Below, piece after piece: positions 43,702-52,071 of a DNA stretch of 64,000 bases (position 1 is the stretch's first letter; every line of letters begins with the position of its first letter). Source of the stretch: Kuschelorhynchus macadamiae (Eukaryota; Arthropoda; Insecta; Coleoptera; Curculionidae); NCBI GenBank assembly GCA_030620095.1, contig JAUTXW010000127.1, positions 1,347,501 to 1,411,500 on the forward strand, written 5' to 3'. The notes under the pieces are model-generated. The model saw nothing but the letters and a program-made list of their open reading frames with translations. It ran no database searches and was not told the DNA's origin. The position numbers were made by a program, and so were the translations under genes.

Positions 43702-44073
43702 TTAATTTAAATATATGTAAAAGTTCATAAATAAGGATATTAATAATACTATATAAAATGTGTAGCTTGAAGACTTATTTTGAATGGTTACAATTATTCG
43801 ATTCCTATTTTTCCATAAACAGTTATTTAAATCACAATTCCTAGCAAATTTCTTATGCTCCACAATAGGATCATCATAACTTAACCAATCAAAAATTTCA
43901 ATACCACAATAAAAACATTTACAAATATCATTGATTGAAGTATAGTAAAAGCCAGCTCCAGCTAACACTTCTGGTCTCAATTTTCCTTTCCATTTTTTAA
44001 AAGTGGAAAGTCGTTTTTCATATGTTTTAAAATAACTGTTATCAATTTCTTTGTCAAAAGTTTCTATGCACAT
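43702..44073 (-). CDS. BIR-domain (IAP-like) protein with C-terminal membrane anchor (123 aa)
   Basis: Residues about 19-81 form a baculovirus-IAP-repeat domain: 'RLSTFKKW' start, 'LAGAGFYYT', then zinc ligands Cys53, Cys56, His73 and Cys80 in 'CFYCGIEIFDWLSYDDPIVE' and 'HKKFARNC'. Trp63 and the DDPxxEH motif are kept. BIR proteins bind caspases or their activators and block apoptosis. Unusually, there is only one BIR and no RING. Instead a hydrophobic helix (about 106-121, YIVLLISLFMNFYIYL) ends the protein, suggesting anchoring to mitochondria or ER. A separate RING gene lies at the right end of the same element. Confidence 0.88.
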   Translation of the reverse strand: MCIETFDKEIDNSYFKTYEKRLSTFKKWKGKLRPEVLAGAGFYYTSINDICKCFYCGIEIFDWLSYDDPIVEHKKFARNCDLNNCLWKNRNRIIVTIQNKSSSYTFYIVLLISLFMNFYIYLN

Positions 44074-44139
44074 TTTGTGAAAGACTTATGAAGACTAACT
44101 TTGGTTTCAAAAACAACAAATTTAAATACCTTATAATAT

Positions 44140-47100
44140 CTACATAAATATATCTAAATCTTCATGTTCTGCATTCCATTGATACAAAGCAATATCTTGG
44201 TGTTCCCAAGCTAATGTATTAAAACTATAGGGAATTTTATACCGCTTATCATCTTCGGAACTCAAAGCCAATTTATTAATTAACTCTGTAAAAATTGTAT
44301 GTTGTCTAGATCGAAAAACATACATTGAACAAAAGGTTTTAGAATGATTTTCAACAACATCTTTATAATGAATAAAATCCAACTGCTTTTTAATTGCACT
44401 TTTTTTAACACCTTTTGCTTTTTTTGTTAAACTGTCTTCCGTTTTAATACAATATGCTTTTGCTCCAGTACCAAAGAAAGCAGTAATGGGTTCACCAGCA
44501 TATTCATCTTTGAATTTTCCTATAACTGACTTTGTAATAGGCATTTCATGAATATTATTAAATTCATAATTAGATGTGTCAAATTTGTGAATATTTTTTA
44601 TCATGTCAGAATAAATATTTGGAGTTGTGACTTCTAAAATGAACGAATCGGTATCGGTGTATAAAAGTGAAATATTTTCCTGATAAAGAGGTTTTAAAAA
44701 ATTATAAAAGAAATACATGACAGTTTTAGATATATCTAATATTGAGAAGCCTACATATATTGGTTTATTGTAAGTAACTTGAATCTTTTGCATTTGAATA
44801 GCTACCAAGTTTTCAGAAAATATTGTTAAGTCCTTGAAATATGGTTTTGCAATTAAATTCTCAGCACCATCTTTTCTTCTATTTTTTTCCCACTCTGTAA
44901 CAAGTCTTACGTCAATTCTCCTATCAACATTTTCCATAGTCTTGCCATAAATACTATTATTTGCCAACTTGTAAGTATTACGATCAAATTCATTCTTTGA
45001 ATCATTTCTTAATCTTGAATTCAAGTCTATATATTTTTTCAACCAATCAGATTGAGAAAACTGTAAAACTCTATGAACTTTAGTTAACTTGAGTCCATGT
45101 TCCAAACATTGTTTTAATAATTGATAGTGAATAACATATTTTGATTTATCATTTAAATTGGGTATTAATTTTATGCATTTAGAATTTGGCGGTTTAAAGT
45201 TATCTGGACAAAACGGAAAATCGTTATGATAGGAATGTAGACTTGTAGGATATTCTAAATCAACTTCTAAAACATATCCTTTATTAGATTTTTTAGAAAT
45301 ATTCATAATATTTAAATCATTGATTTCTTTATCTGTTAACCAAACAAAATCTCCCGTTGGAATGTGCTGTGACATTGCATAACCATACAAATTTGTTGCA
45401 TCATAATAAATTATGTATTTAGTTGGCTTTAAAGGATCAAAATTTAAAAGAAATGGGTTATTAGCTTCAGATTTTCTACAAATGCAAGAGCTCACACCAC
45501 CGCGAACGCTTTTTTTGAAAAAGTGTATCATATCTGGATCAGTTAACAATTCTAACTCTATTCCAGTATAACGCAAACACGCCCCCCAGGATAAACCTGG
45601 AAAAGTGTAAAAATGAGCTGGATCGAGCTTATATGTGGATAAACAAGTGCTTCTAAAATTTTCAAAAATATCTGCCAAAAGTAAAGTATCAGAGAGTAAG
45701 TAAACGTCGGAGTATTGACCAAGAGATTCACATTTAAACAATTGCCAAACCTTTACAGCTCTTTGGTATTCTGCATCACTGATGTGCTCATCCGTTAAAG
45801 TATTATAAAATTGGTCTTTCTGAGGTAAATTTGTTTCTTCTAATTTTAAATAATCATCAATATAACTGTAAGGAAATACACCTTTTTGCCGAATAAGTTT
45901 AAATCTTTCTTCATCATTGAAAATTTTTTTTATTTCCTTACATTGTTCATCTTTTAAGCTTTCAGAGAGTTTTGATAAAGAATGGGATAGAAATTGAAAA
46001 GAATCAATAAACCTTAATGATATATTTTTTTTCTTAGCCTTTTGTGTCTTTTTATCAAAATAGTTATCCACATGAATAAGCTTTTCAAATGAAATATATT
46101 TTTCCTTGTTTTGTGCGATAACTGTTAGTTGTTCTTTGTTTAAGCATAATTTTTTAAGAAATAGATGAGAATCATAATTACGCAAATTATGCAATATAAC
46201 TGGAATAAAGTTAGATATTCTGTATGAGGAATGAGCTGGACCTCTATAAAGACCGGTTATATGACAATGATCTGCAACCCTGTCATTTAAAAGAGGTTTA
46301 TTACAAATATGACAAACTTTTTCATAGTTATGATAAATTTTGTCCAGTTCGTTCAAAGGGATCATTTTTTTAGGAGCCTTTAAATATTTATTGTATATGT
46401 TATACACATCTCTTTCTAAAGAATTTATAAATAATGTATCACAATTTTGACCTCTATATTTTTCAAATTTAGAATAATTATCGTCGAAGGAACATTTAAT
46501 GTAATAGGCAAATGAATGTGGAATATGTTCATATTGTTTTAAGGTGTATGAAGTATTAGGATTTTTATCAACATTGTCATTATTTAAAGGCTTTAAAATG
46601 CATTCAAAATCTGCATACACCACGAAAGGAACTTTCATTTGTTTATGATAATTTACAAATTTCAAAATATTATCATATGAATAGTTTCCAAACTTATCTT
46701 TTATTAATTCTTTAGAAGGTAGGTTAATTCGTAAATGATCACAATCATAGCTATTGTGTTGTAATAAATTTTCTTCTGTAGGGAAATATTGTAAACAACC
46801 ATCGCAAATATATTTTTTTCCGTGATGTTTAGAAATTTGTGCAGAAACTAGTTTTGATAAATCTTTAATATAGCAATAATGAAAAGTTTTTTCATCATCA
46901 TCACTTATTAACAATAAATTGACATGTTGATTTTTTTTATTCGATGAATAATAAAGTGGACCAATTACTTTATACCCCTTTTTAGGATTTATAATTTCTA
47001 ATCCATATACATTAATAGAAATGTTATTTTTTTCTTCAAAAATCTTAATGTTCTTTAGCAACATTGGAAATTCTATACCTGACATATCCAAAACAGAAGA

Positions 47101-48059
47101 GTAGTGTGGGTAGGATGAAGTTTCAAAATCTAATCCGCGTGGTTGGTGAAGAGCAGACACAACTGCCCAGGCGAAGCAAAAGTTGTCATCATTCCTAATG
47201 TTGATCACAGCTTGACGTCTCTTGATCTCTTGAGGAAGTTCGATAAAAGATGAGGCTCTCAGCGGATTGTGCTTGTTAACATTAATTTCCAAATGAAGTA
47301 AATTCATCAAAGCCCATCCTGCAACGTAAAAATTAAAAAATTACTTTTTTTGTTGCTGTTGTAAAATCGAAAATAAATTCTTTACCTGAATCTCTTTCTG
47401 CAAATTCGTCAGCTTTCTGGTCAATAATGGTGCAGATTTGCTCTAACAGTTCTTTTTTCTGATATCCCTGGCAAATGACTTGGAACGGCGCATTAAAAGA
47501 TTTGACATCATAGCTGTCGCTGCTGGGGTTAAAATAGAAACCGAACAGTTCCATATTTAGCTTGATACATTTATGTTTCTGCAGTTCTTGATCTATTAGA
47601 TGTGCAATTTTGTATTCCAAATGTTGAAAATATTCTTTCACATTTATGAAGTTTTGGTGTGAGGAAATCCTATAAGATATTATTCGTTCCCTGAATGCTG
47701 ACTTGATAATTTCAATACCTTCCTCCAAGCCTATTTTGGAATTGTTCTTGTGCACACTAGATCGAAGATGTCCACCCCATAGACTTTGGTTTATATTTTT
47801 CTTGCATTCTTTACAATATTTTACAATATTTGTAGAATCTATATAAATTAAGAAAAAAATATTTTACAAAATATTTTATAAAATATGACATGAAAAATAA
47901 AATGTTCTTACCTTTAACAAGCTTTGGTTTTTTCAACCAACTGTTGAGTTTTGTGGAATTTCCGTTAACATGTTTTTTAATATGTCGCAGTAAATTATCC
48001 TTTCTAGTAAAGACTTTATTACATTTTACACACTTATGCATTTCTGAAGTTTTCTGCAT
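44140..48059 (-). CDS. POLB: Protein-primed family B DNA polymerase, three exons (about 1259 aa)
   Basis: Exons 48059-47912, 47838-47386 and 47318-44140 join in frame. Both introns have GT-AG ends and phase 1. Exon 1 carries a C2H2 finger (CVKCNKVFTRKDNLLRHIKK). Exon 2 starts with a second C2-H-H motif (YCKECKKNINQSLWGGHLRS). Exon 3 has a further Cys/His pair (CDGCLQYF), 3'-5' exonuclease motifs (VYADFECILK; HNLRNYDSHLF; YSDVYLLSDTLL), a HNH-like CHIC...DHCHITG insert, and polymerase motifs A (YYDATNLYG), B (KLANNSIYGKTMEN) and C (YTDTDSF). The enzyme replicates the linear element from a protein primer at the TIRs. ATG at 48059 is chosen because the frame above it has only a TTG. No lesion found. 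Confidence 0.9.
47319..47385 (-). other. PolB intron 2 (67 bp)
   Basis: Donor 'ttcag|gtaaag' and acceptor 'gttgcag|gatggg'. Removal fuses the RDSG- end of exon 2 to the -W-A-L-M-N start of exon 3, restoring the 'ERDSGWxL' signature that precedes 'LHLEINVNKxNPLR' in Polinton polymerases. Unspliced, exon 2 meets a stop at 47333. Confidence 0.8.
47839..47911 (-). other. PolB intron 1 (73 bp)
   Basis: Donor 'ttaaag|gtaagaac' and acceptor 'tttatatag|attctac'. Splicing joins two zinc-finger halves in phase 1 and lets exon 2 read in frame from 47838 through 27 codons upstream of the first internal start codon. The intron is very AT-rich and holds a 'aaatattttataaaatattt' type palindrome. Confidence 0.75.
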
Positions 48060-48212
48060 AATAATAATAATAAAATTAATATTGTGCAATTCTATTTAGT
48101 TATACTCAAATTTTGAAAAAAGCAATTGCATTTTTGAAGTTCTTTGTATAATAATAAAATTAATATTGTGCATTTTTATTTAGTTATAGTCAAATTTTGA
48201 AAAAAGCAATAG
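48037..48212. repeat. Tandem duplication of about 85 bp at the PolB 5' end
   Basis: 'gaagtt-ttctgcataataa', 'aaattaatattgtgca' and 'caaattttgaaaaaagcaat' occur in order at 48040-48127 and again at 48128-48212. The unit covers the first codons of PolB and its upstream region, so the promoter or leader is partly doubled. Confidence 0.8.
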
Positions 48213-48225
48213 AAATTAATTGACT

Positions 48226-49116
48226 TTATGAATCCATTTCTTCAAATGAGTCAACTAATTTGTCAAAGGCCTGTTTAACATATTTCACTCCCTTTTTAAT
48301 TGTGATCAAATTAGTTAAATTTTGAATAGCGAAACCCAGACACTTAAGGTTTGCTATTTGTTTTTTATTTTTTTTATTAATTTTAAATTTTTTTTTAATG
48401 ATAAATGATGGTTTCGAAATTGAATTTTGTTCAACTGGTGAATTATTAGGAGAAATATCCGAAGTCAAATTTGCATCAATTTGTTTTTCTTGCGGATCAG
48501 AATTTACAATAGCATATGGTGAATTAATAGAAGATATAGCCGAACTTAAATTTTGATTAATTTGTTTTTCTTGCGAATCAGAATTTACAATATCATATGG
48601 TGAATTAGTAGGACAAATAGCCAAACTTAAATTTTGATCAATTTGTTCTTCTTCCGAATCAGAATTTTCACTAAACAAAAAGGGAGAGCAAATTGGTCTC
48701 GGAGAATTAATTGGCGATTTTAATGTTAAATAATTTGGATTAGATTTTTGAAAACAAACAATATCCTCATAGCTAGAATTTTGAGTTTCGTCAATGTCAT
48801 TCAGTTCTTCAAGAGTTTGTTTAGTTTTTGTTGTAATTAAGTCCGTTTTGTTGTCAATAATGTCATTAAGATCGTGAAGAGTTTGTTGTTGAGTAGCTGT
48901 AAATAAATATTTTTCGTTGTTGTGTTTGTTGGCATTATTCTGAACTTGGCTATTGTAAATAATTTCATTCAAGTCCTGAATAGTTTGTTGTTGACTAGTT
49001 GTAAATACGTCTGTTTCATTGTTTTGTTGGTTTGCAAAATTCTGCATTTGAGTACATGTGTATAAGTCAAAGTCATTGTCAATTATTTTGCTACTCGATG
49101 CCAAAAAATTGTCCAT
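48226..49116 (-). CDS. Repeat-rich acidic protein (296 aa), unknown
   Basis: ATG at 49116 (Met-Asp-Asn-Phe-Leu-Ala-Ser); an in-frame TTG at 49176 would add a hydrophobic stretch but is less likely. Two internal repeat sets are visible. Three copies of a (T/S)xxQQTxxDLN(E/D)I unit lie in residues about 35-115, and three copies of an NSDxxEKQIxxNLSxAI..NSP unit in about 175-255. The C-terminal 60 residues are basic (KKKFKINKKNKKQIANL) then helical. The acidic repeat plus basic tail suggests a scaffold or nucleic-acid-associated protein. No family recognised. The gene lies upstream of PolB on the same strand. Confidence 0.6.
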   Translation of the reverse strand: MDNFLASSSKIIDNDFDLYTCTQMQNFANQQNNETDVFTTSQQQTIQDLNEIIYNSQVQNNANKHNNEKYLFTATQQQTLHDLNDIIDNKTDLITTKTKQTLEELNDIDETQNSSYEDIVCFQKSNPNYLTLKSPINSPRPICSPFLFSENSDSEEEQIDQNLSLAICPTNSPYDIVNSDSQEKQINQNLSSAISSINSPYAIVNSDPQEKQIDANLTSDISPNNSPVEQNSISKPSFIIKKKFKINKKNKKQIANLKCLGFAIQNLTNLITIKKGVKYVKQAFDKLVDSFEEMDS

Positions 49117-49416
49117 TATGAAAAAAATCGTAATAACAAATAAAAATGCCACAAATGTACATAAAAATGTCACCAATATATATAAGAATTAAATCTTGCC
49201 AAATAAAAATGTTAGAAATAAAAATAAAAATTTACCAAATAGACACAATGTAAACACCAGAAAACTCGCGAGCTCTGCACAGTGTGAATGCAGAAATCAA
49301 TTGCATTCGTCTCTTCGCTGAGGCGATTTTATATGCAAAAGTTAATCACATGTGTCCTACTTAAAGTTGAACGACAATCTCTAAAAACCACTTTCCCAAG
49401 CCGATCAACAACCTTA

Positions 49417-49446
49417 CCCCCCCCCCCCCCCCCCCCCCTCCCCCCT
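49417..49446 (+). repeat. Poly-C tract
   Basis: Twenty-two C followed by TC and a further C run. Seen directly; such runs are error-prone in sequencing. Confidence 0.9.
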
Positions 49447-49510
49447 TCCCGGACCCCTGAATTTCCGAGACTAAAATCCCGGTTCCCCAATTTCGGGCTA
49501 CCCTCTTCAG

Positions 49511-49600
49511 GTTAAGTTAAGTTAGGTTAGGTTATGTTAGGTTAGGTTAGGTTAGGTTAGGTTAGGTTAGGTTAGGTTAGGTTAGGTTAGGTTAGGTTAG
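49511..49600 (+). repeat. (TTAGG)n telomere-type repeat array
   Basis: About sixteen consecutive GTTAG/TTAGG pentamers, with two variants near the start (gttaa, gttat). TTAGG is the insect telomeric repeat. It lies inside the Polinton, not at its ends. Confidence 0.95.
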
Positions 49601-49745
49601 ATTAAAAAAGAAGAAAAGAAAAAAGGAGAAGGAAAGAAAAAGAAGAAGGAAGGAAAAAGGAGAAGGAAGGAAAAAGGAGAAGGAAGGAAAACGGAGAAAC
49701 ATATAAAAAAGAGAAAGAAGGAAGGGAGAGAAAGAAGATAAGGTG
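49601..49745 (+). repeat. Purine (GA-rich) tract
   Basis: Nearly pure A/G on the plus strand, with repeated 'gaaggaaggaaaaaggaga' units. A long polypurine tract can form triplex or slipped structures; that is general knowledge, not shown here. Confidence 0.9.
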
Positions 49746-49805
49746 AGAGTGAGGGGGGTTTAAGGGGGGCGAAGCCCCCTTAGGGGGGTTGGCGGAGCGA
49801 GGAGG

Positions 49806-49809
<4 letters not shown>

Positions 49810-49838
<29 letters not shown>
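49810..49838 (+). repeat. Poly-C tract, 29 bp
   Basis: An uninterrupted run of C directly after 'ggagggggg', so G-run and C-run face each other. Confidence 0.9.
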
Positions 49839-50066
49839 GAGGAAACTGACAGGGAAAGGGACAGCGAAAAAAGAAAAAAAAAAAAAAAAAAACTTAAGTA
49901 TTGCAGGTAGTAAAAGTGGTGGTTGATGGGATATATACTTAAGAACATCCACTCGACGATCATACAGTATCACTCGCTGTAATATCAGTTGTCGATATTA
50001 TTTTATAAGCTATAACCAAAATTGTTTTTTATCAAATATATCTATCTAAATCTAAAGCTCCTAACG

Positions 50067-50690
50067 ATGGAAGAAAATATGATTGGAAACGCTGACCAAA
50101 TTGAAGAAAATAATGTGGAGAACGCCGCTCAAATTGAAGAAAGAAAAGAAATTTTTATTAACTTGGAAGGCGATTCCATCACTTATAAACATTCATTTTT
50201 GGACAAATCATCTAGGCTTGTTAGAAGATCATTCTTATGTAACATCGACATTAATTATATTGAGGAGGAAGAAGAAGAGATGGAGGAAGATGATCAGGAA
50301 ATTGACGAAGGAGTGGACATGGATGGACAACTGCTAAATTTAGGAACCGAGGCTGACGTAAAAGTAAGCAAGTTTAGGGCTAGTGAATTATTTAATAATT
50401 TTGAAGAAAAAGATGTATGTGTTATACAAAGCTACTCTAAAATTGAAAGTCGAAGACTAGGAACATTTGCTATTTGCCTTCCTTGTAGTGCAATTCACAT
50501 GAGATATTTACGGAGAGGGGAGTCCGATCATGTGAGCTGCCACTACAAAAGAGCTTATGTTGTTAGTGCTTCTGATTTACATTGTGCTATTTGTAGGATA
50601 CATCTTTTTCTACTAATTCCTGAACATGCTTGCTTTTACTGCAACAAAAATGAAAAAAAAGAGATAGAAGATTATGTTGTTAAATATTAA
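50067..50690 (+). CDS. CxxC-rich, probable zinc-binding protein with acidic region (207 aa)
   Basis: ATG at 50067 (the frame upstream offers only a TTG). The N-terminus is acidic, with a run of about six Glu near residue 70 (YIEEEEEEMEEDDQEIDEG). The C-terminal 75 residues carry three CxxC pairs (ICLPC; HCAICRIH; CFYCNKN) plus extra Cys and His (HVSCHYKR), so two zinc ions could be bound in a RING- or ribbon-like fold. Acidic domain plus zinc domain suggests a transcription regulator or ubiquitin-related factor. Family not recognised. It is divergent from the repeat-rich gene across the odd C-tract/TTAGG segment. Confidence 0.6.
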   Translation: MEENMIGNADQIEENNVENAAQIEERKEIFINLEGDSITYKHSFLDKSSRLVRRSFLCNIDINYIEEEEEEMEEDDQEIDEGVDMDGQLLNLGTEADVKVSKFRASELFNNFEEKDVCVIQSYSKIESRRLGTFAICLPCSAIHMRYLRRGESDHVSCHYKRAYVVSASDLHCAICRIHLFLLIPEHACFYCNKNEKKEIEDYVVKY

Positions 50691-50702
50691 TAATAAACAT
50701 AG

Positions 50703-50855
50703 TTTGTAAAGGTGATGGGTAGATTATTTCAACAATATTAATTTTAAATATAGGTTATAAACGTAATGGGTAGATTATATCAAAAATATTAATTTTAAAC
50801 ATAAATTGTAAAGATAATAAGTAGAATACGTCAACAATATTAATTTTAAAAAATG
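50703..50855 (+). repeat. Three tandem copies of a 51-52-bp unit
   Basis: The core 'gggtagattat-tcaacaat' and 'attaattttaaa' occur three times at a spacing of about 51-52 bp directly 3' of the CxxC protein gene. The third copy is the most diverged. Confidence 0.85.
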
Positions 50856-51416
50856 TCAACTGTTACTATAAGCGGTTATATATTTTCATTGCTATATGCA
50901 AAATACTTCTTTTTATTCTAACATCTGACACTGTATTTGTAAATGAAATAGCTAATCATATGTAAAAAAAAAAGTGTCGATTATGTCAACTGCCCCTAGA
51001 AGCACTCATATATTAGCATAACATTTTGTTAACGCTTGTTTCTGTATTCAATTGAGTTTTCTCTTACTTGATGCAAATTATATTAATATTATTAGTATAA
51101 TTAAAAAGTAGTAGATTAGGCTATGCCGGTCCGACAATCAAAACCGTCATTTTTACATGTAAATTCCCATAAGAAAATTTAAGCTTCCATTTGCAAAAGT
51201 GGTGCCATTTAGGGCGTGGCACTTTTTGTGTAAACCCATAACAATTGTTTTGTTATGTAATGTGAAAATTAGTATGTATTAAAAAACTTGTTAGATCATT
51301 GTTGTCGTTTCAATATAGGAAAAAATGTGTGTCAATTATTATATATATTTACATTTACTTTTTTTTACAAAATTATTTGTTACCAGAGTTTTCACAAACA
51401 CAAATTATAAAAAATA
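50856..51416. other. AT-rich non-coding segment of the Polinton
   Basis: Lies between the converging CxxC (+) and RING (-) genes. I see no frame, repeat or regulatory motif that I can support. Confidence 0.5.
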
Positions 51417-51809
51417 TTATCCTCTTTTTAAAATTACAACAAAATGATGTCTAATTACATCTTTGAAGATTTGTACCAAATAGTAATATCTAGTGCGACA
51501 TACAGGACAATTGTTTACCATTATAGAACAACCATTTTCATCATTCCATCTTAAAATACATTTTAAACAAAAAATGTGGGAACATGTATTTGGTCTACAT
51601 GAATCATAATATTCGATTATATCAAAACAAATAGCACAAAACACTTTTTTCTCTTCACTCTCAGTTTTATTCAAATTTTTTAAAACAATCCCATTATTTT
51701 CTTCTCGAACTAATGGTATATTTTCTTCTTGAACTCCTGGTATAATTTCTTCGAGGCTAATTGTCTGAAGCGGAATGGATCGATTTCTTTCTCCAACTGA
51801 TTCACTCAT
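51417..51809 (-). CDS. RING-finger protein, probable E3 ubiquitin ligase (130 aa)
   Basis: A C3HC4 RING lies at residues 58-104: Cys58, Cys61, Cys76, His78, Cys81, Cys84, Cys101, Cys104, seen in 'CAICFDII', 'CSHIFCLKCILRW' and 'CPVCRTR'. A Leu/Ile-rich stretch ends the protein (VIRHHFVVIL). The N-terminal 55 residues are acidic and unstructured, with two similar motifs (PGVQEEN, PLVREEN). RING proteins hand ubiquitin from an E2 to a target. The gene starts about 70 bp inside the right TIR and reads inward to the left, probably from the TIR TATA box at 51913-51906. Confidence 0.85.
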   Translation of the reverse strand: MSESVGERNRSIPLQTISLEEIIPGVQEENIPLVREENNGIVLKNLNKTESEEKKVFCAICFDIIEYYDSCRPNTCSHIFCLKCILRWNDENGCSIMVNNCPVCRTRYYYLVQIFKDVIRHHFVVILKRG

Positions 51810-51880
51810 TTTATTTTAATATTATTATTAATAGATTTATTCAACAGATTTTTTTCTTTTAACAGTCACTCGTACCTTAA

Positions 51881-52065
51881 CATACTAAAATGATCTTGAT
51901 GCACCTATTTATAAGACTTAAGAATGCAAAATCAAATGTGGGAGAACAAAGAGAAAAAATTAAAAAATATGATGCGAATGAGAATAAAAGGGGAGGAAGT
52001 TAAGAATGAGGGACATGAGAGAGAGGAAGAGGAGGAGGAGGAGGCGCTCCCCTATTATAACTACT
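51881..52065 (-). repeat. Polinton right terminal inverted repeat
   Basis: Mirror of 33181-33365, same length, with two visible substitutions. It ends 'cctattataactact' and is followed by 'gctagc'. Confidence 0.95.
51906..51913 (-). promoter_or_regulatory. TATA box in the right TIR
   Basis: TATAAATA on the minus strand, about 95 bp before the RING ATG (51809). It is the mirror of the box in the left TIR. Confidence 0.5.
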
Positions 52066-52071
52066 GCTAGC
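52066..52071. repeat. Right target-site duplication of the Polinton
   Basis: 'gctagc' follows the TIR and matches 'gatagc' at 33175-33180 in 5 of 6 bases. Confidence 0.75.

Larger units (their letters stand above)
49117..50066. other. Non-coding segment with unusual composition
   Basis: The 950 bp between two divergent genes are unlike the rest of the AT-rich element. They contain C homopolymers (49417-49446, 49810-49838), a TTAGG array (49521-49600), a purine-only GA tract (49601-49745) and a poly-A run (about 49867-49890). No gene is credible here; frames through it are low-complexity. A 'ggcgaagccccc' hairpin lies near 49769. Confidence 0.75.
33181..52065. mobile_element. Polinton/Maverick (adintovirus-like) element, 18,885 bp
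   Basis: Bounded by 185-bp TIRs starting AGTAG and ending CTACT, and by a 6-bp duplication. It encodes the full Polinton core: protein-primed family B DNA polymerase, retroviral-type integrase with chromodomain, adenovirus-type protease, packaging ATPase, major capsid protein and minor capsid gene. Accessory genes include BIR, RING and PLA2 domains and three small paralogues. The TIRs differ at about 2 of 185 positions, so insertion was recent. Two virion genes contain in-frame TAG codons and others have frameshifts, whereas polymerase and integrase look intact. Such elements are regarded as both transposons and integrated viruses. Confidence 0.95.

Noticed and set aside
47890..48099. Plus-strand frame antisense to PolB exon 1
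   Set aside because: Shadow of the zinc-finger exon; no motif of its own.
49288..49973. Frames rich in Pro, Gly, Phe and Ser across the C-tract and TTAGG region
   Set aside because: Low-complexity translation of homopolymers and the GA tract; no protein-like segment.
33181..52065. Adenovirus, nudivirus or bracovirus insertion instead of a Polinton
   Set aside because: The integrase with chromodomain, 185-bp TIRs, 6-bp duplication and 18.9-kb size are the Polinton/adintovirus combination.
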